Positions 34,634 through 48,400 of a DNA stretch of 64,000 nucleotides are shown here, piece by piece. The stretch comes from Leuctra nigra. Its lineage: Eukaryota; Arthropoda; Insecta; Plecoptera; Leuctridae. Within the stretch, counting starts at the first letter, position 1. Every line of letters begins with the position of its first letter. The notes under the pieces were generated by a model that saw only the letters and a program-made list of their open reading frames with translations, ran no database searches and had not been told where the DNA came from. Position numbers and translations under genes: made by a program. The DNA lies in NCBI GenBank assembly GCA_934045905.1, contig OW203764.1, positions 38,685,434 through 38,749,433 of the forward strand, in the 5' to 3' direction.

Positions 34634-37600
34634 AAAATATATTATCTTTAAAAATACTTTCTGGCATTATATTCTTCATAACAATTTGATGTCATAGATA
34701 TTAGAGTTATGGTTTTTTGGTGGATAAATAAAGTTTCGAATTCAGACAAGATTTGAATAATTTAATTTTGATTTGTACTTCGACTCACGGCTACTTTCGA
34801 GTGTTTCACAATAGGGAAGTCTCGTGAGAATTAGATTTTAGATTATTAGCTATTTTATGAAAGTTGAGACGTTGCTGAACACATGTGGTATTATTTTTGT
34901 TGTGGGACGAATAGTTTTCAAGGAATTCATGTGCAAAGTACATTCAAAATATGTAAGTTACATTCAGTCATTTCTTGTAATTGCAATACAAGAAAATTGA
35001 CAATGACATCACAATTTGCTACATTGCATTGCCCTGGCAACAGGAATCACCATGGTAACACATTGTTGGAGACTTTGAAATCACATCACAGTTCTGATTC
35101 CAGTTACAAAAATATCCAATGACATTTGAATTTGATTTTTATTAATGAACATTTTAAATTTGGGTGATAAGTGTGCCTGTCATTGTTCTTTGTGTTGATA
35201 TTTACATATTTCCTAAAATAAAATTTCATAAGACTTCCATATTGAATGCCGGTTTGAAATTAATTGATAACGTTGTTAAAATTGATAACGAAATATGAAA
35301 TAATTATTTTTCAAATAATTCGAACAAAGCGATGGCGAACGAAAGAAACGGTGGGTGAATGGATACACAAACGAACACTGACTAAATTAATTTTCTGGCT
35401 TAAAATGTCAGATTTTTCAAGGGGATTTAGGACAAATAAACACTAAGGATTCCGACGAACTTACAAACTCACTATAAGTGCAAAAAGGACATGCAACAAA
35501 CAAACATTCAACCAATATTGTAACTCTTTAGATACAATAGAAACTTATCTATTATCTATTATCTATTATTATCTATCTATTATCTGTACCTCGAAACTCC
35601 ATACAATCTTCATTTTCTATCTGCATCTGTAACTAGATACTTTAAGTAATTTTCTATCGTGTTCTGATATTGCATTGCAAAAGCATTCTGGGTAAAAATG
35701 ACACGTGCAAATTTGCTCTATTCGGCAAATTTAAGAAAAAATAATAATTACAATATCTTATTTTTATAAAATAAACAAATAATTGTTGTCTTGCGGAGCG
35801 CAACCATTGCAGTCGTCTCTTTGGATACGTGAAAATATTTCGTAACTTCCTTTATACGCGTCCACTAAATTGAACATTCGAAGACTATAGTCTCAATTTT
35901 CACTTTTTTTTACTATTTTGCACATATATAATTTAAAAAAGTATCTAGTATTTGTATACAGAATCCAGATAAAACATATTGAAGCATCTGCACATATAAA
36001 AGGTATCTTTTACAACACAGCATTCAACCGAGGAAAAATTACTATTTTTGTTTGACATCGAAATCACACAAATCTCAATAACATCATGACAATGAGATAC
36101 ATTCAATGTCTTCTACGAGACACTGAAGCAATACGTAGGTACCTATTAGTTTCTTATTTTTTATTATAATTCGTATGTTAATGTTACAGAGAATGTGAAG
36201 ATGAAACCACAAAGACAGCCACCGAAATGTGTAATTTAAAGTTTATTCAAATTAAATAATAGTATTCGTCAATATTCGTTCATTTATGGCATGTAGATTA
36301 TCTACCCTTTATCAAATGATAACTAGATAAATAAATTACGACATAAATTCACTTGGAAAAGACAAATTTTTAAAACACCCTGCTCAGAGCATTAATTTGT
36401 AAAGAATTTTGACCAAACTTGGTAGAATTTTTCACCATTCTACATAAACACATGAAAACCGAATCACACCATTTGTGTTCTCGAAATCACGACGATAGGG
36501 AGAAACAAATTTGTTTCATATTTTTGAACTTGTTTTTAAATCTCCCGGATATTATCACGTCATTCCTCCATGACGTCATCACTAGTGTAGATGCTTGCAA
36601 TCACATCTGGCAACACTGCCTTGGCGGGGAGGGAAATATCCCTGCAGAATGGGGTGAAAACCTTAGAAAACCTGTTTAATTAGTAGGCCGGCTATCGGGT
36701 ACCCGGCCATCCGAGATGACCCCCAATTGAGAACGGCCTTTAGGGGAAAATACGTTTTTGTGAATCGAGCCCCCAATGTCATCACTTTGTTTCTTGTGCT
36801 TGTCCTTCCCAGCTGGGGCCATCAGTAGTGTGCTCTATAACATCTTCAATGTAGAACAAGTTGCGTCCCCAAGTTGTGTGCGAGATTTTATCAACTATTT
36901 GAAGTCGTGATAAGGCAGCTAAAGAACGAAGAGACTCAAAGAATGTGTGAGGAATCAATGCAGTTTGTCATTCCAGAAGGCTGTTTTTCTGGATGATCGC
37001 AAATATTGTAATCATTCCATTTACCTTGTTTTTTCAATCTTGTTTGATTTAAATTCACTCTCCGGGGATTCGTAACAAAATGTTATGCTTTATTATGTCG
37101 TCAACGAATACGGTATCGTCGATATTTTGTTTCACCTCATTGCTTAACGTTTTCAATAATATGATAATGTATTGATTCAGTAGAGATAATAATATCGTAG
37201 ATATGGGAATTGGATTTAAGTATATTAATTAAGTTGAAAAGAGGGAATAACTTCGTATGACGTGTGCAGGGGTGTGCGTGTGCACTTGCGGATTATCTAG
37301 AACGGCAAAAGTTTTCATATTAAAATACAATCTGTACCTAGTATCTCCATAAAGTGTCTATAGGTCGAATGTGTGCCTGTCAATTCAAGTTTGTCTGCTT
37401 TCCAGCCAATCCTATGCCGATCTAAACTTGCATAGATTCAAGATAGGTCATCTTCACTTCGCATAGTTAAGAGAAAACAGCTGACAAACACATTGTAATT
37501 TCTACACCTCCTACTTATTGCCGAGCGAATAAGATCGAATTCGAAACAAACATTTTGAAAGGTGAGTTATATGTTTTATTTACAACGAGATAAATAAAGC

Positions 37601-39184
37601 TATTTTAGAAATACATTTATAATTAAAAATGATTTGTAATGAAGATGGCAGGTTTTGAGCCAGTTCGATCATACGACCAATGCGCAGCTCTCCCTCAAGC
37701 TAGCTCTCCGTGGAGGCAAGAATTGTTTTGAGGAACGTCGTAAAATAAAAATAGTACAACAAAAAAGAAAATTGAGTCCAACTGGATAACACCATGAGAT
37801 GTATAATATCAGGGGCTGCTCACCTCATCCGGGCAACGCCGGGGCAAAGACCGCTGGTTCGATATGAACTGAACTCAGCCAACCAGTTGAGTAGGCAGAG
37901 TATTATTATATTCTTTGGAGTGGATGCATGTGCCCAGCGACCCACAGTGAGATCATACAATAGAAGAACTGAGTGAATATTGACTGAGCATATTGGTTCA
38001 TGCAGCAAGTGATAAGCTCAAGCTCCAGTGCAGCATCCACAGCCATCTAGATACTCTCTTGTTTCCACGCTTCGCCGCATGGCGTAATGTACATCTACAT
38101 GATTATCAACACGTTCTTTGATGTCATTGGACCCATCGGAAATCAAAGCGCCACATGTAGAGATAATAACTACGTCATAACTACTAACTACTCGAGGGAA
38201 TCGAACGAGTAACAATCGGGACAATTCGTGGAAAATCATTGTCAATGGAAATGTAAATACTGGCAGCTAAACCGACAACTTTCTCACTGCGCAGTGTACT
38301 GCGCATCACTTTTCTTAAGTGTAGTTAGTAGAAAATATGCTGGAAAGAACTTGAAAATGTGACGTTGAAAATATAATAAATGGGTTTTAGGCCCCTTTTT
38401 TCCCCTCGCCAATGCATCAGCTCTCCAACTCAAGCTCGGGTATACTTTGCATACTGTAAGCTGTGTCGCTGCGTTGCCAGATGTACAGGTGACATCATTT
38501 CTCCCTCTATCTCTCTCTGTCTTGACTTCCGCTCGTCGCTGATTGCTCTCCTTGTTCTCTCCATTATCGCTGAAGCTCGAGGGTACGTCTGGCAACAATG
38601 TGCGAGCGGTTCACTGCCACTTGGGTTCGCATAAGTTCTCTCCCTGAGGGGGCGGGACTCGAACCGAGATCATTCAAATCTCTCACTGAACAATAAGCGC
38701 ATCGATGTCTTATTGAAGTCCATATCCCACTGTGTACTAACCGTTGGCAACAATCATGTCGAGAGTTCTGTGCAATCGTAGTAACCAAAATCGACGGTCG
38801 GCGCGGCTTGGAACGGAGATACAAATACTTCGAGCATGTGGGATTTAGTCATTGAAGCTTCTTGTGTCAGAAACTGATTTTGTTTCGTCCACACGGCAAC
38901 AACTCTAGGGCTCTTCGAGATGGATGTGAAGTAAATGCTTCTCCTCAAAATGTCATATTAATTCACTTCGTAGCTTGTCGATCTTATTTTCTTCTAAATC
39001 GCATTACAATGCACAAAAATATATTTTTTTACTTTGCTTTGCTTCGCATGTTGGCCATGTTGATGACACAGATGTCATGTCACATTCAGACCCACTAAAA
39101 TAGGCTTGAAATAGTTATTTGGGATGTCCTTCAATGTACTCAATGTGCACGATGTGGCCTACTGCTAACCATGATCCATTGCAT
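34634..39184. other. Long AT-rich stretch without recognised exons
   Basis: About 4.5 kb. Includes a TATC microsatellite (35545-35585), an RFX-like CACCATGGTAAC at about 35048, a lone MITE-like end TTTTTGTGAATCGAGCCCCC near 36752, and a B-box-like GGGACTCGAACC (complement of GGTTCGAGTCCC) at about 38652 that may mark a decayed SINE. If the synaptotagmin gene extends upstream, this is either its intron or 5' flank; I could not identify the N-terminal exon. Confidence 0.35.
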
Positions 39185-39358
39185 GATCCATTGATCCATT
39201 GCAGCTAAGCCGGCGAGCATATGCTCATGTGTTAGGGCTACCCATGCCGGACAGGTCAGTGGTGAGGTCCAGACAAAGAGCAGCCGGGTTCGACCTACCC
39301 ATGCCCTCCCCTGAATTTGCGGACCTCTCGTGCCGGCCTCTCCCCCCCCCCCCCCCCT
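39185..39358 (+). mobile_element. Possible tRNA-derived element with C homopolymer
   Basis: A B-box-like GCCGGGTTCGACCT at about 39288 follows an A-box-like GTCAGTGGTGAGG. CTACCCATGCC flanks the segment on both sides (about 39239 and 39295). A C run ends at 39358, about 80 bp before the exon array begins. Confidence 0.35.
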
Positions 39359-39438
39359 ACGGTCTGTCCCAATTCTGAACTGGGATTCCCTTCAGTTTCA
39401 GACTCCCCCGGATCGGGACCGTAAGGTCGACCCCTCCA

Positions 39439-42400
39439 TGACCGCCATGGCACTGGTACTGTTGGCGGCGGTCAGCTACCAGTGCACCTGTACACACATG
39501 TGACCAGTGTGCATCTGTGTTACAGGTGACGTGCCGGCTGGTTTCGTGTACCAGGTGATCGTCGGGGTCCTGGTGACCGCCATGGCACTGGTACTGTTGG
39601 CGGCGGTCAGCTACCAGTGCACCTGTACACACATGTGACCAGTGTGCATCTGTGTTACAGGTGACGTGCCGGCTGGTTTCGTGTACCAGGTGATCGTCGG
39701 GGTCCTGGTGACCGCCATGGCACTGGTACTGTTGGCGGCGGTCAGCTACCAGTGCACCTGTACACACATGTGACCAGTGTGCATCTGTGTTACAGGTGAC
39801 GTGCCGGCTGGTTTCGTGTACCAGGTGATCGTCGGGGTCCTGGTGACCGCCATGGCACTGGTACTGTTGGCGGCGGTCAGCTACCAGTGCACCTGTACAC
39901 ACATGTGACCAGTGTGCATCTGTGTTACAGGTGACGTGCCGGCTGGTTTCGTGTACCAGGTGATCGTCGGGGTCCTGGTGACCGCCATGGCACTGGTACT
40001 GTTGGCGGCGGTCAGCTACCAGTGCAACTGTACACACATGTGACCAGTGTGCATCTGTGTTACAGGTGACGTGCCGGCTGGTTTCGTGTACCAGGTGATC
40101 GTCGGGGTCCTGGTGACCGCCATGGCACTGGTACTGTTGGCGGCGGTCAGCTACCAGTGCACCTGTACACACATGTGACCAGTGTGCATCTGTGTTACAG
40201 GTGACGTGCCGGCTGGTTTCGTGTACCAGGTGATCGTCGGGGTCCTGGTGACCGCCATGGCACTGGTACTGTTGGCGGCGGTCAGCTACCAGTGCACCTG
40301 TACACACATGTGACCAGTGTGCATCTGTGTTACAGGTGACGTGCCGGCTGGTTTCGTGTACCAGGTGATCGTCGGGGTCCTGGTGACCGCCATGGCACTG
40401 GTACTGTTGGCGGCGGTCAGCTACCAGTGCACCTGTACACACATGTGACCAGTGTGCATCTGTGTTACAGGTGACGTGCCGGCTAGTTTCGTGTACCAGG
40501 TGATCGTCGGGGTCCTGGTGACCGCCATGGCACTGGTACTGTTGGCGGCGGTCAGCTACCAGTGCACCTGTACACACATGTGACCAGTGTGCATCTGTGT
40601 TACAGGTGACGTGCCGGCTGGTTTCGTGTACCAGGTGATCGTCGGGGTCCTGGTGACCGCCATGGCACTGGTACTGTTGGCGGCGGTCAGCTACCAGTGC
40701 ACCTGTACACACATGTGACCAGTGTGCATCTGTGTTACAGGTGACGTGCCGGCTGGTTTCGTGTACCAGGTGATCGTCGGGGTCCTGGTGACCGCCATGG
40801 CACTGGTACTGTTGGCGGCGGTCAGCTACCAGTGCACCTGTACACACATGTGACCAGTGTGCATCTGTGTTACAGGTGACGTGCCGGCTGGTTTCGTGTA
40901 CCAGGTGATCGTCGGGGACCTGGTGACCGCCATGGCACTGGTACTGTTGGCGGCGGTCAGCTACCAGTGCAACTGTACACACATGTGACCAGTGTGCATC
41001 TGTGTTACAGGTGACGTGCCGGCTAGTTTCGTGTACCAGGTGATCGTCGGGGTCCTGGTGACCGCCATGGCACTGGTACTGTTGGCGGCGGTCAGCTACC
41101 AGTGCAACTGTACACACATGTGACCAGTGTGCATCTGTGTTACAGGTGACGTGCCGGCTGGTTTCGTGTACCAGGTGATCGTCGGGGTCCTGGTGACCGC
41201 CATGGCACTGGTACTGTTGGCGGCGGTCAGCTACCAGTGCACCTGTACACACATGTGACCAGTGTGCATCTGTGTTACAGGTGACGTGCCGGCTGGTTTC
41301 GTGTACCAGGCGATCGTCGGGGTCCTGGTGACCGCCATGGCACTGGTACTGTTGGCGGCGGTCAGCTACCAGTGCAACTGTACACACATGTGACCAGTGT
41401 GCATCTGTGTTACAGGTGACGTGCCGGCTGGTTTCGTGTACCAGGTGATCGTCGGGGTCCTGGTGACCGCCATGGCACTGGTACTGTTGGCGGCGGTCAG
41501 CTACCAGTGCACCTGTACACACATGTGACCAGTGTGCATCTGTGTTACAGGTGACGTGCCGGCTGGTTTCGTGTACCAGGCGATCGTCGGGGTCCTGGTG
41601 ACCGCCATGGCACTGGTACTGTTGGCGGCGGTCAGCTACCAGTGCACCTGTACACACATGTGACCAGTGTGCATCTGTGTTACAGGTGACGTGCCGGCTA
41701 GTTTCGTGTACCAGGTGATCGTCGGGGTCCTGGTGACCGCCATGGCACTGGTACTGTTGGCGGCGGTCAGCTACCAGTGCACCTGTACACACATGTGACC
41801 AGTGTGCATCTGTGTTACAGGTGACGTGCCGGCTAGTTTCGTGTACCAGGTGATCGTCGGGGTCCTGGTGACCGCCATGGCACTGGTACTGTTGGCGGCG
41901 GTCAGCTACCAGTGCAACTGTACACACATGTGACCAGTGTGCATCTGTGTTACAGGTGACGTGCCGGCTGGTTTCGTGTACCAGGTGATCGTCGGGGTCC
42001 TGGTGACCGCCATGGCACTGGTACTGTTGGCGGCGGTCAGCTACCAGTGCAACTGTACACACATGTGACCAGTGTGCATCTGTGTTACAGGTGACGTGCC
42101 GGCTAGTTTCGTGTACCAGGCGATCGTCGGGGTCCTGGTGACCGCCATGGCACTGGTACTGTTGGCGGCGGTCAGCTACCAGTGCACCTGTACACACATG
42201 TGACCAGTGTGCATCTGTGTTACAGGTGACGTGCCGGCTAGTTTCGTGTACCAGGTGATCGTCGGGGTCCTGGTGACCGCCATGGCACTGGTACTGTTGG
42301 CGGCGGTCAGCTACCAGTGCACCTGTACACACATGTGACCAGTGTGCATCTGTGTTACAGGTGACGTGCCGGCTGGTTTCGTGTACCAGGTGATCGTCGG

Positions 42401-45400
42401 GGTCCTGGTGACCGCCATGGCACTGGTACTGTTGGCGGCGGTCAGCTACCAGTGCAACTGTACACACATGTGACCAGTGTGCATCTGTGTTACAGGTGAC
42501 GTGCCGGCTGGTTTCGTGTACCAGGCGATCGTCGGGGTCCTGGTGACCGCCATGGCACTGGTACTGTTGGCGGCGGTCAGCTACCAGTGCAACTGTACAC
42601 ACATGTGACCAGTGTGCATCTGTGTTACAGGTGACGTGCCGGCTAGTTTCGTGTACCAGGTGATCGTCGGGGTCCTGGTGACCGCCATGGCACTGGTACT
42701 GTTGGCGGCGGTCAGCTACCAGTGCAACTGTACACACATGTGACCAGTGTGCATCTGTGTTACAGGTGACGTGCCGGCTGGTTTCGTGTACCAGGTGATC
42801 GTCGGGGTCCTGGTGACCGCCATGGCACTGGTACTGTTGGCGGCGGTCAGCTACCAGTGCACCTGTACACACATGTGACCAGTGTGCATCTGTGTTACAG
42901 GTGACGTGCCGGCTAGTTTCGTGTACCAGGTGATCGTCGGGGTCCTGGTGACCGCCATGGCACTGGTACTGTTGGCGGCGGTCAGCTACCAGTGCAACTG
43001 TACACACATGTGACCAGTGTGCATCTGTGTTACAGGTGACGTGCCGGCTGGTTTCGTGTACCAGGTGATCGTCGGGGTCCTGGTGACCGCCATGGCACTG
43101 GTACTGTTGGCGGCGGTCAGCTACCAGTGCACCTGTACACACATGTGACCAGTGTGCATCTGTGTTACAGGTGACGTGCCGGCTAGTTTCGTGTACCAGG
43201 TGATCGTCGGGGTCCTGGTGACCGCCATGGCACTGGTACTGTTGGCGGCGGTCAGCTACCAGTGCACCTGTACACACATGTGACCAGTGTGCATCTGTGT
43301 TACAGGTGACGTGCCGGCTGGTTTCGTGTACCAGGTGATCGTCGGGGTCCTGGTGACCGCCATGGCACTGGTACTGTTGGCGGCGGTCAGCTACCAGTGC
43401 ACCTGTACACACATGTGACCAGTGTGCATCTGTGTTACAGGTGACGTGCCGGCTGGTTTCGTGTACCAGGCGATCGTCGGGGTCCTGGTGACCGCCATGG
43501 CACTGGTACTGTTGGCGGCGGTCAGCTACCAGTGCACCTGTACACACATGTGACCAGTGTGCATCTGTGTTACAGGTGACGTGCCGGCTGGTTTCGTGTA
43601 CCAGGCGATCGTCGGGGACCTGGTGACCGCCATGGCACTGGTACTGTTGGCGGCGGTCAGCTACCAGTGCACCTGTACACACATGTGACCAGTGTGCATC
43701 TGTGTTACAGGTGACGTGCCGGCTGGTTTCGTGTACCAGGTGATCGTCGGGGTCCTGGTGACCGCCATGGCACTGGTACTGTTGGCGGCGGTCAGCTACC
43801 AGTGCAACTGTACACACATGTGACCAGTGTGCATCTGTGTTACAGGTGACGTGCCGGCTAGTTTCGTGTACCAGGTGATCGTCGGGGTCCTGGTGACCGC
43901 CATGGCACTGGTACTGTTGGCGGCGGTCAGCTACCAGTGCAACTGTACACACATGTGACCAGTGTGCATCTGTGTTACAGGTGACGTGCCGGCTGGTTTC
44001 GTGTACCAGGTGATCGTCGGGGTCCTGGTGACCGCCATGGCACTGGTACTGTTGGCGGCGGTCAGCTACCAGTGCACCTGTACACACATGTGACCAGTGT
44101 GCATCTGTGTTACAGGTGACGTGCCGGCTGGTTTCGTGTACCAGGCGATCGTCGGGGTCCTGGTGACCGCCATGGCACTGGTACTGTTGGCGGCGGTCAG
44201 CTACCAGTGCACCTGTACACACATGTGACCAGTGTGCATCTGTGTTACAGGTGACGTGCCGGCTGGTTTCGTGTACCAGGCGATCGTCGGGGTCCTGGTG
44301 ACCGCCATGGCACTGGTACTGTTGGCGGCGGTCAGCTACCAGTGCACCTGTACACACATGTGACCAGTGTGCATCTGTGTTACAGGTGACGTGCCGGCTG
44401 GTTTCGTGTACCAGGTGATCGTCGGGGTCCTGGTGACCGCCATGGCACTGGTACTGTTGGCGGCGGTCAGCTACCAGTGCAACTGTACACACATGTGACC
44501 AGTGTGCATCTGTGTTACAGGTGACGTGCCGGCTGGTTTCGTGTACCAGGCGATCGTCGGGGTCCTGGTGACCGCCATGGCACTGGTACTGTTGGCGGCG
44601 GTCAGCTACCAGTGCACCTGTACACACATGTGACCAGTGTGCATCTGTGTTACAGGTGACGTGCCGGCTGGTTTCGTGTACCAGGCGATCGTCGGGGTCC
44701 TGGTGACCGCCATGGCACTGGTACTGTTGGCGGCGGTCAGCTACCAGTGCACCTGTACACACATGTGACCAGTGTGCATCTGTGTTACAGGTGACGTGCC
44801 GGCTAGTTTCGTGTACCAGGTGATCGTCGGGGTCCTGGTGACCGCCATGGCACTGGTACTGTTGGCGGCGGTCAGCTACCAGTGCAACTGTACACACATG
44901 TGACCAGTGTGCATCTGTGTTACAGGTGACGTGCCGGCTGGTTTCGTGTACCAGGTGATCGTCGGGGTCCTGGTGACCGCCATGGCACTGGTACTGTTGG
45001 CGGCGGTCAGCTACCAGTGCACCTGTACACACATGTGACCAGTGTGCATCTGTGTTACAGGTGACGTGCCGGCTGGTTTCGTGTACCAGGTGATCGTCGG
45101 GGTCCTGGTGACCGCCATGGCACTGGTACTGTTGGCGGCGGTCAGCTACCAGTGCACCTGTACACACATGTGACCAGTGTGCATCTGTGTTACAGGTGAC
45201 GTGCCGGCTGGTTTCGTGTACCAGGCGATCGTCGGGGTCCTGGTGACCGCCATGGCACTGGTACTGTTGGCGGCGGTCAGCTACCAGTGCACCTGTACAC
45301 ACATGTGACCAGTGTGCATCTGTGTTACAGGTGACGTGCCGGCTGGTTTCGTGTACCAGGCGATCGTCGGGGTCCTGGTGACCGCCATGGCACTGGTACT

Positions 45401-48400
45401 GTTGGCGGCGGTCAGCTACCAGTGCACCTGTACACACATGTGACCAGTGTGCATCTGTGTTACAGGTGACGTGCCGGCTGGTTTCGTGTACCAGGTGATC
45501 GTCGGGGTCCTGGTGACCGCCATGGCACTGGTACTGTTGGCGGCGGTCAGCTACCAGTGCAACTGTACACACATGTGACCAGTGTGCATCTGTGTTACAG
45601 GTGACGTGCCGGCTGGTTTCGTGTACCAGGTGATCGTCGGGGTCCTGGTGACCGCCATGGCACTGGTACTGTTGGCGGCGGTCAGCTACCAGTGCACCTG
45701 TACACACATGTGACCAGTGTGCATCTGTGTTACAGGTGACGTGCCGGCTGGTTTCGTGTACCAGGCGATCGTCGGGGTCCTGGTGACCGCCATGGCACTG
45801 GTACTGTTGGCGGCGGTCAGCTACCAGTGCACCTGTACACACATGTGACCAGTGTGCATCTGTGTTACAGGTGACGTGCCGGCTGGTTTCGTGTACCAGG
45901 TGATCGTCGGGGTCCTGGTGACCGCCATGGCACTGGTACTGTTGGCGGCGGTCAGCTACCAGTGCAACTGTACACACATGTGACCAGTGTGCATCTGTGT
46001 TACAGGTGACGTGCCGGCTAGTTTCGTGTACCAGGTGATCGTCGGGGTCCTGGTGACCGCCATGGCACTGGTACTGTTGGCGGCGGTCAGCTACCAGTGC
46101 ACCTGTACACACATGTGACCAGTGTGCATCTGTGTTACAGGTGACGTGCCGGCTGGTTTCGTGTACCAGGTGATCGTCGGGGTCCTGGTGACCGCCATGG
46201 CACTGGTACTGTTGGCGGCGGTCAGCTACCAGTGCAACTGTACACACATGTGACCAGTGTGCATCTGTGTTACAGGTGACGTGCCGGCTGGTTTCGTGTA
46301 CCAGGTGATCGTCGGGGTCCTGGTGACCGCCATGGCACTGGTACTGTTGGCGGCGGTCAGCTACCAGTGCAACTGTACACACATGTGACCAGTGTGCATC
46401 TGTGTTACAGGTGACGTGCCGGCTGGTTTCGTGTACCAGGTGATCGTCGGGGACCTGGTGACCGCCATGGCACTGGTACTGTTGGCGGCGGTCAGCTACC
46501 AGTGCACCTGTACACACATGTGACCAGTGTGCATCTGTGTTACAGGTGACGTGCCGGCTGGTTTCGTGTACCAGGTGATCGTCGGGGTCCTGGTGACCGC
46601 CATGGCACTGGTACTGTTGGCGGCGGTCAGCTACCAGTGCACCTGTACACACATGTGACCAGTGTGCATCTGTGTTACAGGTGACGTGCCGGCTGGTTTC
46701 GTGTACCAGGCGATCGTCGGGGTCCTGGTGACCGCCATGGCACTGGTACTGTTGGCGGCGGTCAGCTACCAGTGCACCTGTACACACATGTGACCAGTGT
46801 GCATCTGTGTTACAGGTGACGTGCCGGCTAGTTTCGTGTACCAGGTGATCGTCGGGGTCCTGGTGACCGCCATGGCACTGGTACTGTTGGCGGCGGTCAG
46901 CTACCAGTGCACCTGTACACACATGTGACCAGTGTGCATCTGTGTTACAGGTGACGTGCCGGCTAGTTTCGTGTACCAGGTGATCGTCGGGGTCCTGGTG
47001 ACCGCCATGGCACTGGTACTGTTGGCGGCGGTCAGCTACCAGTGCAACTGTACACACATGTGACCAGTGTGCATCTGTGTTACAGGTGACGTGCCGGCTA
47101 GTTTCGTGTACCAGGTGATCGTCGGGGTCCTGGTGACCGCCATGGCACTGGTACTGTTGGCGGCGGTCAGCTACCAGTGCACCTGTACACACATGTGACC
47201 AGTGTGCATCTGTGTTACAGGTGACGTGCCGGCTGGTTTCGTGTACCAGGTGATCGTCGGGGTCCTGGTGACCGCCATGGCACTGGTACTGTTGGCGGCG
47301 GTCAGCTACCAGTGCACCTGTACACACATGTGACCAGTGTGCATCTGTGTTACAGGTGACGTGCCGGCTGGTTTCGTGTACCAGGTGATCGTCGGGGTCC
47401 TGGTGACCGCCATGGCACTGGTACTGTTGGCGGCGGTCAGCTACCAGTGCAACTGTACACACATGTGACCAGTGTGCATCTGTGTTACAGGTGACGTGCC
47501 GGCTAGTTTCGTGTACCAGGTGATCGTCGGGGTCCTGGTGACCGCCATGGCACTGGTACTGTTGGCGGCGGTCAGCTACCAGTGCACCTGTACACACATG
47601 TGACCAGTGTGCATCTGTGTTACAGGTGACGTGCCGGCTGGTTTCGTGTACCAGGTGATCGTCGGGGACCTGGTGACCGCCATGGCACTGGTACTGTTGG
47701 CGGCGGTCAGCTACCAGTGCAACTGTACACACATGTGACCAGTGTGCATCTGTGTTACAGGTGACGTGCCGGCTAGTTTCGTGTACCAGGTGATCGTCGG
47801 GGTCCTGGTGACCGCCATGGCACTGGTACTGTTGGCGGCGGTCAGCTACCAGTGCACCTGTACACACATGTGACCAGTGTGCATCTGTGTTACAGGTGAC
47901 GTGCCGGCTGGTTTCGTGTACCAGGTGATCGTCGGGGTCCTGGTGACCGCCATGGCACTGGTACTGTTGGCGGCGGTCAGCTACCAGTGCACCTGTACAC
48001 ACATGTGACCAGTGTGCATCTGTGTTACAGGTGACGTGCCGGCTGGTTTCGTGTACCAGGTGATCGTCGGGGTCCTGGTGACCGCCATGGCACTGGTACT
48101 GTTGGCGGCGGTCAGCTACCAGTGCACCTGTACACACATGTGACCAGTGTGCATCTGTGTTACAGGTGACGTGCCGGCTAGTTTCGTGTACCAGGTGATC
48201 GTCGGGGTCCTGGTGACCGCCATGGCACTGGTACTGTTGGCGGCGGTCAGCTACCAGTGCAACTGTACACACATGTGACCAGTGTGCATCTGTGTTACAG
48301 GTGACGTGCCGGCTGGTTTCGTGTACCAGGTGATCGTCGGGGTCCTGGTGACCGCCATGGCACTGGTACTGTTGGCGGCGGTCAGCTACCAGTGCAACTG

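Noticed and set aside
38380..38634. Possible upstream synaptotagmin exon (84-codon frame with Cys residues)
   Set aside because: I looked here for the luminal N-terminal exon, but found no convincing donor in the needed phase and no similarity that I can name.
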